Assembly: GCA_013360465.1 (NCBI GenBank)
Contig: JABWBO010000021.1
Span: 1 to 49,842, forward strand
From: Anaerolineae bacterium
GTDB taxonomy: Bacteria; Chloroflexota; Anaerolineae; Aggregatilineales; Phototrophicaceae
DNA: 49,842 bases
Reading direction: 5' to 3'
The notes under the pieces are model-generated. The model did not search any database. It saw nothing but the letters and a program-made list of their open reading frames with translations, and was not told where the DNA came from. Made by a program: the position numbers and the translations under genes. Shown here piece after piece: positions 35,723 to 43,174 of the stretch (within the stretch, counting starts at the first letter, position 1; each line of letters begins with the position of its first letter).

Positions 35723-36065
35723 TCTAAGTCTCCACTGTCTATGAAATGAAGTGACGAAGACCTCACGGAAACCGGCAGGTTGTGCGCGTTGCCCTCCTTT
35801 TCCCACTGAACCGGCAAATATGCTTGGCGAGGCGGCAGGTGAGATCGACCATCATGTCATGACCGTTCTGCTCGTCAACGCTTTGACGCGCTGCCAGACC
35901 TACGACCCGGCGGGCGCTTGCACGCCGCCAGACATCGTGCCGCGCCGGAACCGGCGGGAAGGCACGAGTGTCATCATGAAAGTTCGCCGCCGCTTCTGGA
36001 CCGGCGGCATCCGCAGCACATATACGGACCCAGGGTCCCGCTTCGCTCCGCATCACATATTCCAT
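35723..36065 (-). other. 343-base promoter region between lacI and importer system 2
   Basis: No gene was recognised here. Besides the promoter-like elements at 35850-35888, it contains a GC-rich hairpin at 35936-35966: CGTGCC pairs with GGCACG, and GCCGG with CCGGC around an AA loop. The long gap suggests that importer system 2 has its own promoter and a structured leader of about 120 bases. Confidence 0.4.
35851..35888 (-). promoter_or_regulatory. Candidate promoter and LacI-type site of importer system 2
   Basis: On the minus strand TTGACG (35878-35873), a 16-base spacer and CATGAT (35856-35851) are promoter-like. CGTCAA-CGCT-TTGACG (35873-35888) is a 16-bp inverted repeat with a central GC that overlaps the -35. 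Its minus-strand core AAAGCGTTG resembles LacI-family operators. The match to the lacI autoregulatory sites is partial (AGCGYT core), so assignment is tentative. Confidence 0.35.
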
Positions 36066-37070
36066 CTAGGGGGCGCTTTCCCGCGTGACCAGGTGGACCG
36101 GGAACATCTGCACACTTCTTGTCTTCTCGCCCCTTAGCTGGCGCATCAACGTCTCGCCCGCCATCCGCCCCAGCGCGTACCGCTGCACATGGATGGTCGT
36201 CAGGGCAGGGGTGACGAGGGACGCCAATGGAATATCATCAAAACCGACGATGGCGATATCTGATGGCACGGAAACGCCTAACGTGCTGCACGCCTTCAGC
36301 GCGCCGACCGCCACGAGATCGTTGTAGCACGCCAGCGCCGTCAGTTCCGGGTGACGCTGAAGCAGTTCGACCGTGATGCGCTGGCTCGCGTCAACCGTCG
36401 GCGAGCAGTGCTGAATCCAATCCGGCTCGTAGGCGATCTTCGTCTCGGCAAAGGCATCGGCATAGCCCTTCAGGCGTGTTCGACTTCCGTAGGAGCGTTC
36501 TGGACCTGCCAGAATGCCGATCCGCCGATGCCCCCGCTTCAGCAGATGCGCTACGGCAAGGCGCTGCCCCTCCTCGGAGTGGGTGAGGATGATGTCTGCC
36601 GTGGTGCTGTCCAGAAGACAATTCACGAGGACCTGCGCCGAAAAGTCGCGCAGGCAGAGGCGCAAATCATCCTCGTTTAGCCGCGAACTGCACAGCACCA
36701 GCCCATCGACATACTTCTCTGCGAGCGAATGCAGCACGGCTTTTTCGCGCTGCGGGTCTTCTTCGGTGTTACACAGAAAGACACTGTAACTGTTTGCGTA
36801 AGCTGTATGTTCGATGCCGCGCGCTACCTCTGAGAAAAATGGATTCGAGTTGTCGGGCACGACCAGACCGATAGTGCCGGTGCGTTTGGTCACCAGCCCC
36901 CGCGCGATGCTGCTGGGGCGGTATCCCAGGCGCACGATGACTTCCTGAATCCGCTCGCGTGTGGCTTCGCTGATCCCCTCTTTGTCGTTCAGTGCCCGCG
37001 AGACGGTCATCAGAGAAACACCCGCTTCGCGCGCGACATCAGCCATTGTGACTCGACGGCTCATGGTCAC
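36066..37070 (-). CDS. LacI-family transcriptional regulator
   Basis: The 334-residue repressor has the classic N-terminal helix-turn-helix and hinge (TMADVAREAGVSLMTVSRAL, then RPSSIARGL) and a periplasmic-binding-like effector domain (GTIGLVVPDNSNPFFSEV, RIGILAGPE, DIAIVGFDDIPLASLVTPAL). A sugar or sugar acid is the expected effector. The open frame starts at a GTG (37070), and an ATG two codons later is equally plausible, with AGGA just upstream. It sits directly ahead of importer system 2 on the same strand, so control of that catabolic unit is likely. Two LacI-like operators lie in its own promoter. Confidence 0.92.
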   Translation of the reverse strand: MTMSRRVTMADVAREAGVSLMTVSRALNDKEGISEATRERIQEVIVRLGYRPSSIARGLVTKRTGTIGLVVPDNSNPFFSEVARGIEHTAYANSYSVFLCNTEEDPQREKAVLHSLAEKYVDGLVLCSSRLNEDDLRLCLRDFSAQVLVNCLLDSTTADIILTHSEEGQRLAVAHLLKRGHRRIGILAGPERSYGSRTRLKGYADAFAETKIAYEPDWIQHCSPTVDASQRITVELLQRHPELTALACYNDLVAVGALKACSTLGVSVPSDIAIVGFDDIPLASLVTPALTTIHVQRYALGRMAGETLMRQLRGEKTRSVQMFPVHLVTRESAP

Positions 37071-37086
37071 ATATTCCTATGCCAGA

Positions 37087-37147
37087 GCGTTAGCGCTATC
37101 GTTAGCGCTCACGATTCAGTTATGCATAGGACGCGCCTGATTGTCAA
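37087..37147 (-). promoter_or_regulatory. lacI promoter with two LacI-type operators
   Basis: On the minus strand TTGACA (37147-37142), a 17-base spacer and CATAAC (37124-37119) form a promoter. Just downstream of the expected start are two copies of GTTAGCGCT-like DNA, with cores TAGCGCTA (37091-37098) and TAGCGCTC (37103-37110) whose centres are 12 bases apart. The even core with central CG is typical of LacI-family sites. This suggests autorepression by two repressor dimers on similar faces of the helix. Confidence 0.55.
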
Positions 37148-37177
37148 GGCGATTCATGTAAATTGCATAAATCGCCT
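37147..37177. promoter_or_regulatory. 31-bp palindrome upstream of the lacI promoter
   Basis: AGGCGATT (37147-37154) pairs with AATCGCCT (37170-37177). The inner part TGTAA-A-TTGCA continues the symmetry, with two mismatches over the 15-base arms. It abuts the -35 box on the upstream side. The segment AAATTGCATAA is shared exactly with the operator at 49576-49604, so the IclR regulator or a relative may bind here. Confidence 0.45.
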
Positions 37178-37467
37178 CTTGCGGTCAGGATCGGGGGGTG
37201 GATTCACCCAGAGCGGTGGACGATCCTGATGCCCCTGCCCGCGCCAACCTGTGTGACCCTGGTCATCCTGGCGATCACGGCGCTTCAGTCCCCTTTCCTG
37301 CGCCGCCGCTGGTACAGCCCCTGCCAACCTACCTACCTTAACCACTCTATGACTATGTGCCGTTGTCAGACTGCGAGTCGCCTGCCGAGAATACCCTGCT
37401 CATCGTTCCTCAGTGGGTGCGCGACCGGCAGCAGTACGAGACCAGCTACATCTTTGTTATGGAAACC
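37178..37467. other. Decayed intergenic DNA
   Basis: No intact gene is visible. On the plus strand a short stretch near 37343-37470 reads like protein (CESPAENTLLIVPQW, then RDRQQYETSYIFVMET) but has a stop just before it and no recognisable family. It may be debris of a lost gene. The rest is featureless apart from the repeat segment beginning near 37466. Confidence 0.35.
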
Positions 37468-37515
37468 TCAGCCCCCATGTGGAGAGGGGCAGGGGGTGAG
37501 GTTGGGGCGAAGTTT
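37466..37515. repeat. Dispersed GC-rich repeat segment, copy 1
   Basis: The plus strand carries CCCCCATGTGGAGAGGGGC followed by AGGGGGTGAGGTTGGGG. The words GGAGAGGGGCAGG and CCTCACCCC (as complement) recur at the right edge of the window (49768-49842). It cuts into the end of the ATPase pseudogene, whose last frame reads NLTPCPSPHGG through it. This looks like a small non-coding dispersed element. Confidence 0.5.
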
Positions 37516-37843
37516 GAGGGAGCAACCACCAAAAACGTTAGAACCAGGAAAGTTGAATTGCAGTGCGGTGGCGATCGCGTCGGGGATTAGTTCGGGCATG
37601 CCAATAGGAGCGAGGGCAACGAAGTAGACGCCGTGTTTTACCGATGCCGCCGGGACCAACCAGCGTCAGCAGGAGGCAAGCCGGCTCAGCCAGGACTGCC
37701 GCAATCTCTGCCAGCTCTTCAGAGCGACCAACAAAGGGCGTTGACTGCTTCGGCAGCGTATCAGCTGTTGCCGTAGACCCCTTATGGCTCTTAAGCGGCG
37801 GCATTATTTCGCCTGCTCTACCTGTTCCATCCGTCCCCTCCAA
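37468..37843 (-). pseudogene. Remnant of an NB-ARC/AfsR-like regulatory ATPase
   Basis: One minus-strand frame reads LPKQSTPFVGRSEELAEIAA and LTLVGPGGIGKTR, the N-terminal block and Walker A motif of large ATPases common in Chloroflexota regulators. Immediately after GKTR the homology jumps to another frame with GVYFVALAPIGMPELIPDA and IATALQFNF, which normally lies about 15 to 20 residues further on. So a small internal deletion has both removed residues and shifted the frame. The sequence then stops at a repeat segment, and the remaining hundreds of residues are missing. It is not functional. Confidence 0.7.
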
Positions 37844-37900
37844 TCCCGCCGTGTCTATGCCGACTCTCCATCAGCCGCACCCATCTTTACAGCCTGCCGA

Positions 37901-39247
37901 TCAGCGATAATGCCGGCGCATCTCCTCATGAAAGGGCAGGTTGAGTACCTCGTCCAGCATGGCGCTGGCTTGCTCCAGCGAGGTCGTATAGGGATCCATC
38001 AGGATGAGCTGGAGCAGCAGTTCCCGGCTGCCGGATTCGTAAGCCGCCAGTTCGGTCTCAATGGTGGAAACCCGGTCGCGCAGAATATAGTCCACCAGCA
38101 CCTGCGGCAGTCCGCTGGTTTGGATGCCCTGGATACCGCGTTTGCTGGCGAGTACGGGGATCTCAACAGCGAATTGACGGGGCACACCCGGCACATAACC
38201 GCCGGCATTGGGAATGTTGGCGACCACCACGCGCGGTATATCGCAGGCGATGGCTTCAAGCAGCGGAACCATCACTTCGCCGGACATACGCGGCGGAAAG
38301 GATTCAGTCACCGGACGGCTGGCGTCGGCTCCGGCGGTCTGGATGCGTTCGACGGTGGTCGCCAGATGGTTGAAATAGTCGCTGTACCAACCGCTGGGGC
38401 TTTCGTGCCAGCGTTTCTCAACCTCGTCTGACGTGTGATACCAGTAGGGCCAGGAACCGCCGCCGGGGTTGCAGGTGTCGCCGATGGGGAACACGCCGAA
38501 ACGCCGGTACAGGTCTACGGCAACCGGACCCATAAAATCGCTGGGACGGCAGGCAGCCCAGTGCTGTTCAGCCTGAGTCTCAATCCAGCGGTCGAGCAGG
38601 GGCATAGCGTCTTGACCCTTATAATACAAGTGAGTCAGCCAGACGAAGTGATTCACGCCAGGAATTTCGTAGGTGATGAATTCGCGCTCCAGTCCCAGCA
38701 GGTCAGCCAGGTAGTAGACGGCGCTGAAGCCATGACATAAGCCGACGATCTTAGCCTGGGGGTACTTACGCCCCAGGTGCGTAATGCCGGCAAGGACCGG
38801 GTTATCCACCTTCAGATACCAGGCGTTCGGACAGATCTCCAGGATGTCTTGGATGAGCGATTCGAACAGCTGAAACTGGTAGAAGTTGATCCAGAAGGCT
38901 TCGTCGTGCATGACGTGCAGGCTGCCGCCCATCCGGTAACCGTAGCGGCGGGCGACTTCCCAGCCGGCGCGCAGGCGTTCATGGCCGGCAGCCAGAGCGG
39001 TGTTGATGACAAAATCGGCGCCCTTGAGCGCGGTGCGGCGGTCGGTGGTCTTTTCCAGGATGAGATGGTTGCCCACCTCGTCGGCGTAACGCTGGCACAG
39101 GTGATGAGCAGCGTCCAGCCGTTCTCGGTTGATGTCCATGAAGCAGATGGTGCTGCCGCTCAGGTTCGGCGTCAGGCACAGGTCACGGATGAGATTGAGC
39201 GAAAACATGGCGCTGCCGGCGCCAATGATGGCAATTTTGACGGGCAT
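37901..39247 (-). CDS. GH4 alpha-glucuronidase or alpha-galacturonidase
   Basis: This 448-residue enzyme belongs to the NAD- and metal-dependent glycoside hydrolase family 4. The Rossmann start IAIIGAGSAMFS binds NAD. DNP (148-150) and C171-H172 in GLCHGF with H200 (GVNHFVW) form the metal site. In this family a CHG motif marks uronidases rather than glucosidases or galactosidases, as in Thermotoga alpha-glucuronidase and Bacillus LplD. It hydrolyses by a redox-elimination mechanism in the cytoplasm. The gene is the last of the system 3 unit, one base after the MmgE/PrpD gene. Whether glucuronate or galacturonate is preferred cannot be decided. Confidence 0.85.
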   Translation of the reverse strand: MPVKIAIIGAGSAMFSLNLIRDLCLTPNLSGSTICFMDINRERLDAAHHLCQRYADEVGNHLILEKTTDRRTALKGADFVINTALAAGHERLRAGWEVARRYGYRMGGSLHVMHDEAFWINFYQFQLFESLIQDILEICPNAWYLKVDNPVLAGITHLGRKYPQAKIVGLCHGFSAVYYLADLLGLEREFITYEIPGVNHFVWLTHLYYKGQDAMPLLDRWIETQAEQHWAACRPSDFMGPVAVDLYRRFGVFPIGDTCNPGGGSWPYWYHTSDEVEKRWHESPSGWYSDYFNHLATTVERIQTAGADASRPVTESFPPRMSGEVMVPLLEAIACDIPRVVVANIPNAGGYVPGVPRQFAVEIPVLASKRGIQGIQTSGLPQVLVDYILRDRVSTIETELAAYESGSRELLLQLILMDPYTTSLEQASAMLDEVLNLPFHEEMRRHYR

Positions 39248-39248
39248 A

Positions 39249-40598
39249 CTATTTCTCCGATGTGGCGGCAGGACTGAGAAGCAGGTCCAGGAAAGCGGCG
39301 AAGTCGCCGGAAGTAAGGTTATTCAGACCCTTGTCAATCGCCTGCGCGCGTTCGAAGCCCAATACTGGCTCGGACAGCAGGCGGTACTTTGCCAGCAGTT
39401 CAGCGCTGGACAGCGGATTCTCCGGGTTGCCGCGCGCGATGGCGGGTTCGGATGTGTAACGGCGTCCATTGTGCAGCTGGAAGGTCACATGCGCCCAGCG
39501 TTCAGCGGGAAAGCGGGCATTGTAGCGGCTGTCCTCGATCAGGCAGACGGCGTCCGCCAGGCGCAGGATATCCGCGTCGTTCAGGCTGCCGCCCGTCACC
39601 TCGGCGGCGGACACCTGTCCGCGCACCAGCGCCGCCGCTACCGGAAAAGGCAGGCTGTACTGGGCTTCGTCGGTGGTCTTTGGGCGGCAGGTGGCAAGGC
39701 GCGTGCCCTCATGGAAGGTGGACACCTCAACCTGGGCGATGTCGGCTGCTTGAATCTGGTGCTGACGCTGCAAGCTGAGGGCTGCCTCGATGGCTGGCTG
39801 TGCCCAGCGGCAGACCGGGTAGGCTTTGAAGTACTGTTCGCGGATGCGCCAGCGCGTGCCCAGGTCTTCCCACACCGCCGCCGCATCGGCATGTTCGACC
39901 GTCAGCGCGGGCGCGCCGGTGAAACCGTCGTCTGCCAGCCAGGCGGCGCTGAGACCCGCCATCGCTCCCCAGCCGGAGCCGTCCTTGACCATTGTCGGGT
40001 AATCCACAACACGCATGATCTGGCTGCGCGGTCCGTGATATTCGGCGATGCCGAGCGCCTGACGGGTCTGGTCGGGCGACAGCCTGAGATGACGCGCCCC
40101 CAACGCCGCACATGCCAGCGCATTCCAGGCGCCAGAACTGTGATAATCGCAGGCAGTGCTGTGCAGTGCGATGCCGGCGCGGGTGGCGATTTCATAACCC
40201 AGCACGATATCGGTCAGAAAACCTTTGCCGTCGGGAACGTCATCACCAGAGTCGATGAGCGCGAGCAGAGCCGGCAGCACCGCCACACCCACGTGACCTT
40301 TGGTCAGCACATGACCATCGTGGCAGTCCAGGCTGTCAATCATCATGCCCCCGGCGAGCGCCGCGCCTGGGGCGCTGACGCGGCGTCCATCGAATAACAT
40401 GCGCGCGCCCCGTCCTGTTCCGACAGCGAACTGCCGCCGGGCATGGTTGCAGATGATACGTGCCGTATCGGTCATCGAACCGCCGGCAGCCGTGCCGATC
40501 AGGTCGATCAGACAGCGCTGCGCCTGCTGAATCACGCTGGCGGGCAAATCGTCAAACGTAAGGTCATGGATAAAGGGGATTATAGAAGCAGGGGTCAC
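39249..40598 (-). CDS. MmgE/PrpD family protein
   Basis: The 449-residue protein shows the MmgE/PrpD pattern: LIDLIGTAAGGS, SAPGAALAGGMMIDSLDCHDGH with the conserved D-x-x-D/H region, HVGVAVLPALLAL, YHSSGAWNALACAALGARHL and KAYPVCRWAQPAIEAAL. Family members include 2-methylcitrate dehydratase, cis-aconitate decarboxylase and iminodisuccinate epimerase, all acting on polycarboxylates. None of the other 2-methylcitrate cycle genes are near, so that role is unlikely here. Set among hydrolase genes, it may act on an acid released from an imported conjugate. It lies 12 bases after the DUF6282-like gene. Confidence 0.8.
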   Translation of the reverse strand: MTPASIIPFIHDLTFDDLPASVIQQAQRCLIDLIGTAAGGSMTDTARIICNHARRQFAVGTGRGARMLFDGRRVSAPGAALAGGMMIDSLDCHDGHVLTKGHVGVAVLPALLALIDSGDDVPDGKGFLTDIVLGYEIATRAGIALHSTACDYHSSGAWNALACAALGARHLRLSPDQTRQALGIAEYHGPRSQIMRVVDYPTMVKDGSGWGAMAGLSAAWLADDGFTGAPALTVEHADAAAVWEDLGTRWRIREQYFKAYPVCRWAQPAIEAALSLQRQHQIQAADIAQVEVSTFHEGTRLATCRPKTTDEAQYSLPFPVAAALVRGQVSAAEVTGGSLNDADILRLADAVCLIEDSRYNARFPAERWAHVTFQLHNGRRYTSEPAIARGNPENPLSSAELLAKYRLLSEPVLGFERAQAIDKGLNNLTSGDFAAFLDLLLSPAATSEK

Positions 40599-40610
40599 GA
40601 CTTGATGACC

Positions 40611-41507
40611 TCAATTCGGCTGTGCGCCGATCAGGCGGGCAGGAGTGTCTTCGATCAGCATACGGATATTGCCCAGGCTCAGACCCTTTTCTAGGCACAT
40701 TTGCGCCAGCAGACGCAGCCCTTCGTGAGGTATCGGATTGTGCGTCTGACCCCCGTCACTGGACAGATAGGCTTGCTCGACGCCGACGGTCTGGATCGCC
40801 GCGACGGTATCCTCAACGGTGGTGTGCCGCCACATGGGCGACAGCGCGCAGTAGGTGAACTCGAAGAATACGCCGGGCGCAACCAGTTCGGGCAGTTCTT
40901 CGGGCTGGAAACCTGGCACGCGGAACAACGGATGAGTGATGACCAGCCGCTCAAACCGCTGCCGGCGGGCGAACTGCGCGAGTGCGACAACTTCGGCTTT
41001 GCCCAGATGACCGGTTGCCAGCGCCACGCCCTGTTCCTGGCACAGGGATAGGATTGCTTTTACCTGCGGCGTGAGCGCGCCCTGCGCCAGGATGGTCAGT
41101 GGGGCGGAGCGCTGAGCGTGAAACTCCGCCCCCTGCACATCCCAACTGCCGCTGTAGCCAAAGGCATCCACATGACCCTGACTGTCCACCGTCGGCAGCC
41201 AGACCACCCGCGCGCCGGTCTTGAGGGCTGTCTCAACCGCCGCCGGGTTGATGCCGCCCAGCGCGTGATTCAGCGTGACAGAGCCGTAGGTGTTGAACGG
41301 CGTTGGGTTTTGCCGAGTCAGGGCAGCATTGACCGCTGCTGCCCGACCCACTGTCGCTTCGTGGTGACTCTTGAAGACCATGCCGCGCAATCCGGCGTCG
41401 CGGGCGGCTTCGGCGATGGTCAGATCATCAGCCAGGCGCGGATAGACGCAGGGTGCGCTGTGTACATGGAGATCGAAAGCGCCGACGACCGAGACCCGAT
41501 CCATCAT
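40611..41507 (-). CDS. DUF6282-like metal-dependent hydrolase
   Basis: The 298-residue TIM-barrel protein begins FDLHVHSAPCVYPR, a metal-binding start resembling PHP and amidohydrolase proteins and, from memory, the DUF6282 group. Other likely ligands lie in FKSHHEATVGRA, ATGHLGKAEV, ITHPLF and SSDGGQTHNP. The reaction is unknown. It may open or hydrolyse a cyclic amide, lactone or ester. It starts one base after the stop of the amidohydrolase gene, with no good ribosome site of its own, suggesting coupled translation. The two hydrolases may be successive steps. Confidence 0.65.
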   Translation of the reverse strand: MMDRVSVVGAFDLHVHSAPCVYPRLADDLTIAEAARDAGLRGMVFKSHHEATVGRAAAVNAALTRQNPTPFNTYGSVTLNHALGGINPAAVETALKTGARVVWLPTVDSQGHVDAFGYSGSWDVQGAEFHAQRSAPLTILAQGALTPQVKAILSLCQEQGVALATGHLGKAEVVALAQFARRQRFERLVITHPLFRVPGFQPEELPELVAPGVFFEFTYCALSPMWRHTTVEDTVAAIQTVGVEQAYLSSDGGQTHNPIPHEGLRLLAQMCLEKGLSLGNIRMLIEDTPARLIGAQPN

Positions 41508-41508
41508 A

Positions 41509-42366
41509 TCAGGCGACGACGAATCCGGCTTGGCGTTTCATCGAGATCATTTCGGCGGTGGGTGGATTCTGCGCCACGCGCCCGTGCAGATTGAACACCT
41601 CGATGGGCGTCTTGTAGAGCATCTGCTCCAGTTCAGCATCGGTCGCGCCAATGGCGGCGAACTTGGCAATTTCGGCGGTGATGCTGTCGCTGTCTTCTGA
41701 CGCCAGCATGATCTTTTCGGCGCCGCACTTCTCCAGCGCCAACCGCAGATAGGCGGGAATGGACAGGCTGGAGCTGAGGTAGATGTTGGGCGCGCGCATC
41801 GCCAGACTGACGGCGGTTTCGGCGATGGGATAATCCAGGTGGGCAAAAATGATCTTCAGATTGGGATATTCCAGCGCCATATCGGCGTACAGACCGGGGT
41901 TGGTGAAGGGCATACCGTGTGCGCCGACGCAGCCCATGAGCGGAACGCCCAGCCGGTTGGCGGTTTCGAAGTAGACGCGCCCCAGCGGGCTGTTGGGGCT
42001 GAAACCGTGACTGAAACCGTGCAGCTTGATGCCGACAAAACCCAGCTCCCTGACACAGGATTCCAGCTCCAGGACTGCGCGCTCTTCGCCATGTTCCTTG
42101 ATGTTCAGGCTGGCGATGCCGAAGATATGACCGGGATAACGTTTGGCGTTCTCGGCGATGTATCGGTGAACGGCGACCGGATCGCTGGCGCCGCCGAGCG
42201 GCTGAAGGATTGCCGTCACGACATGATTAGACGCCATCGCGCTGAGAACATTCTCGATGTGGTTGCCACCCCAGCCGAACGTCCGATCAGTTTTGTCGCG
42301 TTCACTGATGTGCTGGTGCGTTTCAATGATGGGTAAGTCGGTATGTACTTGAACGTCGAGACTCAT
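41509..42366 (-). CDS. Amidohydrolase-2 family protein
   Basis: The 285-residue TIM-barrel protein fits the Amidohydro_2 family of hydrolases and decarboxylases. LPIIETHQHISE replaces the common DxHxH opening with ETHQH, followed by GFVGIKLHGF, IFAHLDYP and the Asp in MLASEDSDS. The missing first Asp may be irrelevant, since H-x-H is kept. The ATG at 42366 is chosen over that at 42387 because AAGGA lies nine bases upstream, and it overlaps the end of iclR by 44 bases. Substrate unknown. Such enzymes often act on lactones, such as 2-pyrone-4,6-dicarboxylate, or decarboxylate aromatic acids. Confidence 0.7.
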   Translation of the reverse strand: MSLDVQVHTDLPIIETHQHISERDKTDRTFGWGGNHIENVLSAMASNHVVTAILQPLGGASDPVAVHRYIAENAKRYPGHIFGIASLNIKEHGEERAVLELESCVRELGFVGIKLHGFSHGFSPNSPLGRVYFETANRLGVPLMGCVGAHGMPFTNPGLYADMALEYPNLKIIFAHLDYPIAETAVSLAMRAPNIYLSSSLSIPAYLRLALEKCGAEKIMLASEDSDSITAEIAKFAAIGATDAELEQMLYKTPIEVFNLHGRVAQNPPTAEMISMKRQAGFVVA

Positions 42367-43162
42367 TTGGGTTTTTTCCTTTGCCATTGAGTGTATAGCC
42401 TAGTTCGATGCTGATGGCGCTTGCGGTGGTCACCACCTGCGAGGCGAGTTCGTTCAATCGCTCCAGCGGAAGCTGCGTTGTTGGTCCAGACAGCGCCACC
42501 ACCGCGATGTTCTTGCGCGAGCGGTCAAAAATGGGCGCCGCGACATTGCTGAAACCCAGTAAATATTCATCCTGGCTGATGGCATAACCGCGTTCGCGAA
42601 TGGCGGAAAGCTGCGCAAGGAGATGCTCTGGGGCGGTGATGGTCTGGCGGGTGGTGGATATCAGATCGCGCTCCAGATAGGCGGCGATGGCTTCATCATC
42701 CAGATGAGCCAGCAGCACTTTGCCGCCGCTCGCCGTGTGCGCCGGGATGGTGCGTCCGATCCAGCTGGTCTTGGATGCCGACTCCTCGGTATCAATCTGA
42801 TCGAGGTACAGCTCATCCCCTTCAAACAGGGTCGCCAGATAAATGACATGACCGGTCTCCTGACACAGGCGGCGCAGGTGCGGATTGGCGACGGTGCGGA
42901 TATTGAGTTCGTTGAGGACGACATGCGTCAGACGCAGCAGTCCCAGCCCCAACCGGTAGCCATCACGGCTCTGGACGACGACGTTCTGCTGCGCCAGTGT
43001 GCTGAGCAAGCGGGAGGCGGTGCTGTTGTGTACGCCGAGCTGCCCGGCGATCTGCCCGACAGTCAGCGAGGACTTGGCGTCGGCAAGCAGAAACAGAATA
43101 TCCAGTGCTCGCTCGACCGATTGGATGGAGGCGGACTCCGCGGGTAGGCGTTGGCTGGTCAT
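42323..43162 (-). CDS. IclR-family transcriptional regulator
   Basis: The 279-residue regulator has an N-terminal winged helix (SVERALDILFLLADAKSSLT, VGQIAGQLGVHNSTASRLLS) and the IclR effector domain (GHVIYLATLFEGDELYLDQ, IGRTIPAHTASGGKVLLAHL, GYAISQDEYLLGFSNVAAPI). It is embedded in the middle of the system 3 unit, 12 bases after the amidotransferase gene and overlapping the amidohydrolase gene, so it is expressed from the operon it most likely controls. The paired operators at 49576-49690 are the obvious targets. The effector is probably a pathway intermediate. Confidence 0.9.
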   Translation of the reverse strand: MTSQRLPAESASIQSVERALDILFLLADAKSSLTVGQIAGQLGVHNSTASRLLSTLAQQNVVVQSRDGYRLGLGLLRLTHVVLNELNIRTVANPHLRRLCQETGHVIYLATLFEGDELYLDQIDTEESASKTSWIGRTIPAHTASGGKVLLAHLDDEAIAAYLERDLISTTRQTITAPEHLLAQLSAIRERGYAISQDEYLLGFSNVAAPIFDRSRKNIAVVALSGPTTQLPLERLNELASQVVTTASAISIELGYTLNGKGKNPNESRRSSTYRLTHH

Positions 43163-43174
43163 GCCGATATCACA

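Noticed and set aside
33344-35749. Very long plus-strand open frame (about 800 codons) opposite the importer 2 binding-protein gene
   Set aside because: It is a mirror of the high-GC coding strand. The translation is rich in Arg, Asp and His without domains, and the minus strand encodes a clear family 5 receptor with signal and ribosome site.
37357-37590. Short plus-strand frame containing a protein-like stretch
   Set aside because: It runs into the dispersed repeat, lacks a ribosome site and matches nothing known. Kept only as possible gene debris.
39129-40397. Plus-strand frame of about 420 codons opposite the MmgE/PrpD gene
   Set aside because: No recognisable motif; the PrpD-type protein on the minus strand explains the openness.
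39249-40598. 2-methylcitrate dehydratase (PrpD) of propionate catabolism
   Set aside because: The fold family fits, but no prpB, prpC or aconitase-like gene is nearby and the operon context is hydrolytic, so the specific name was not used.
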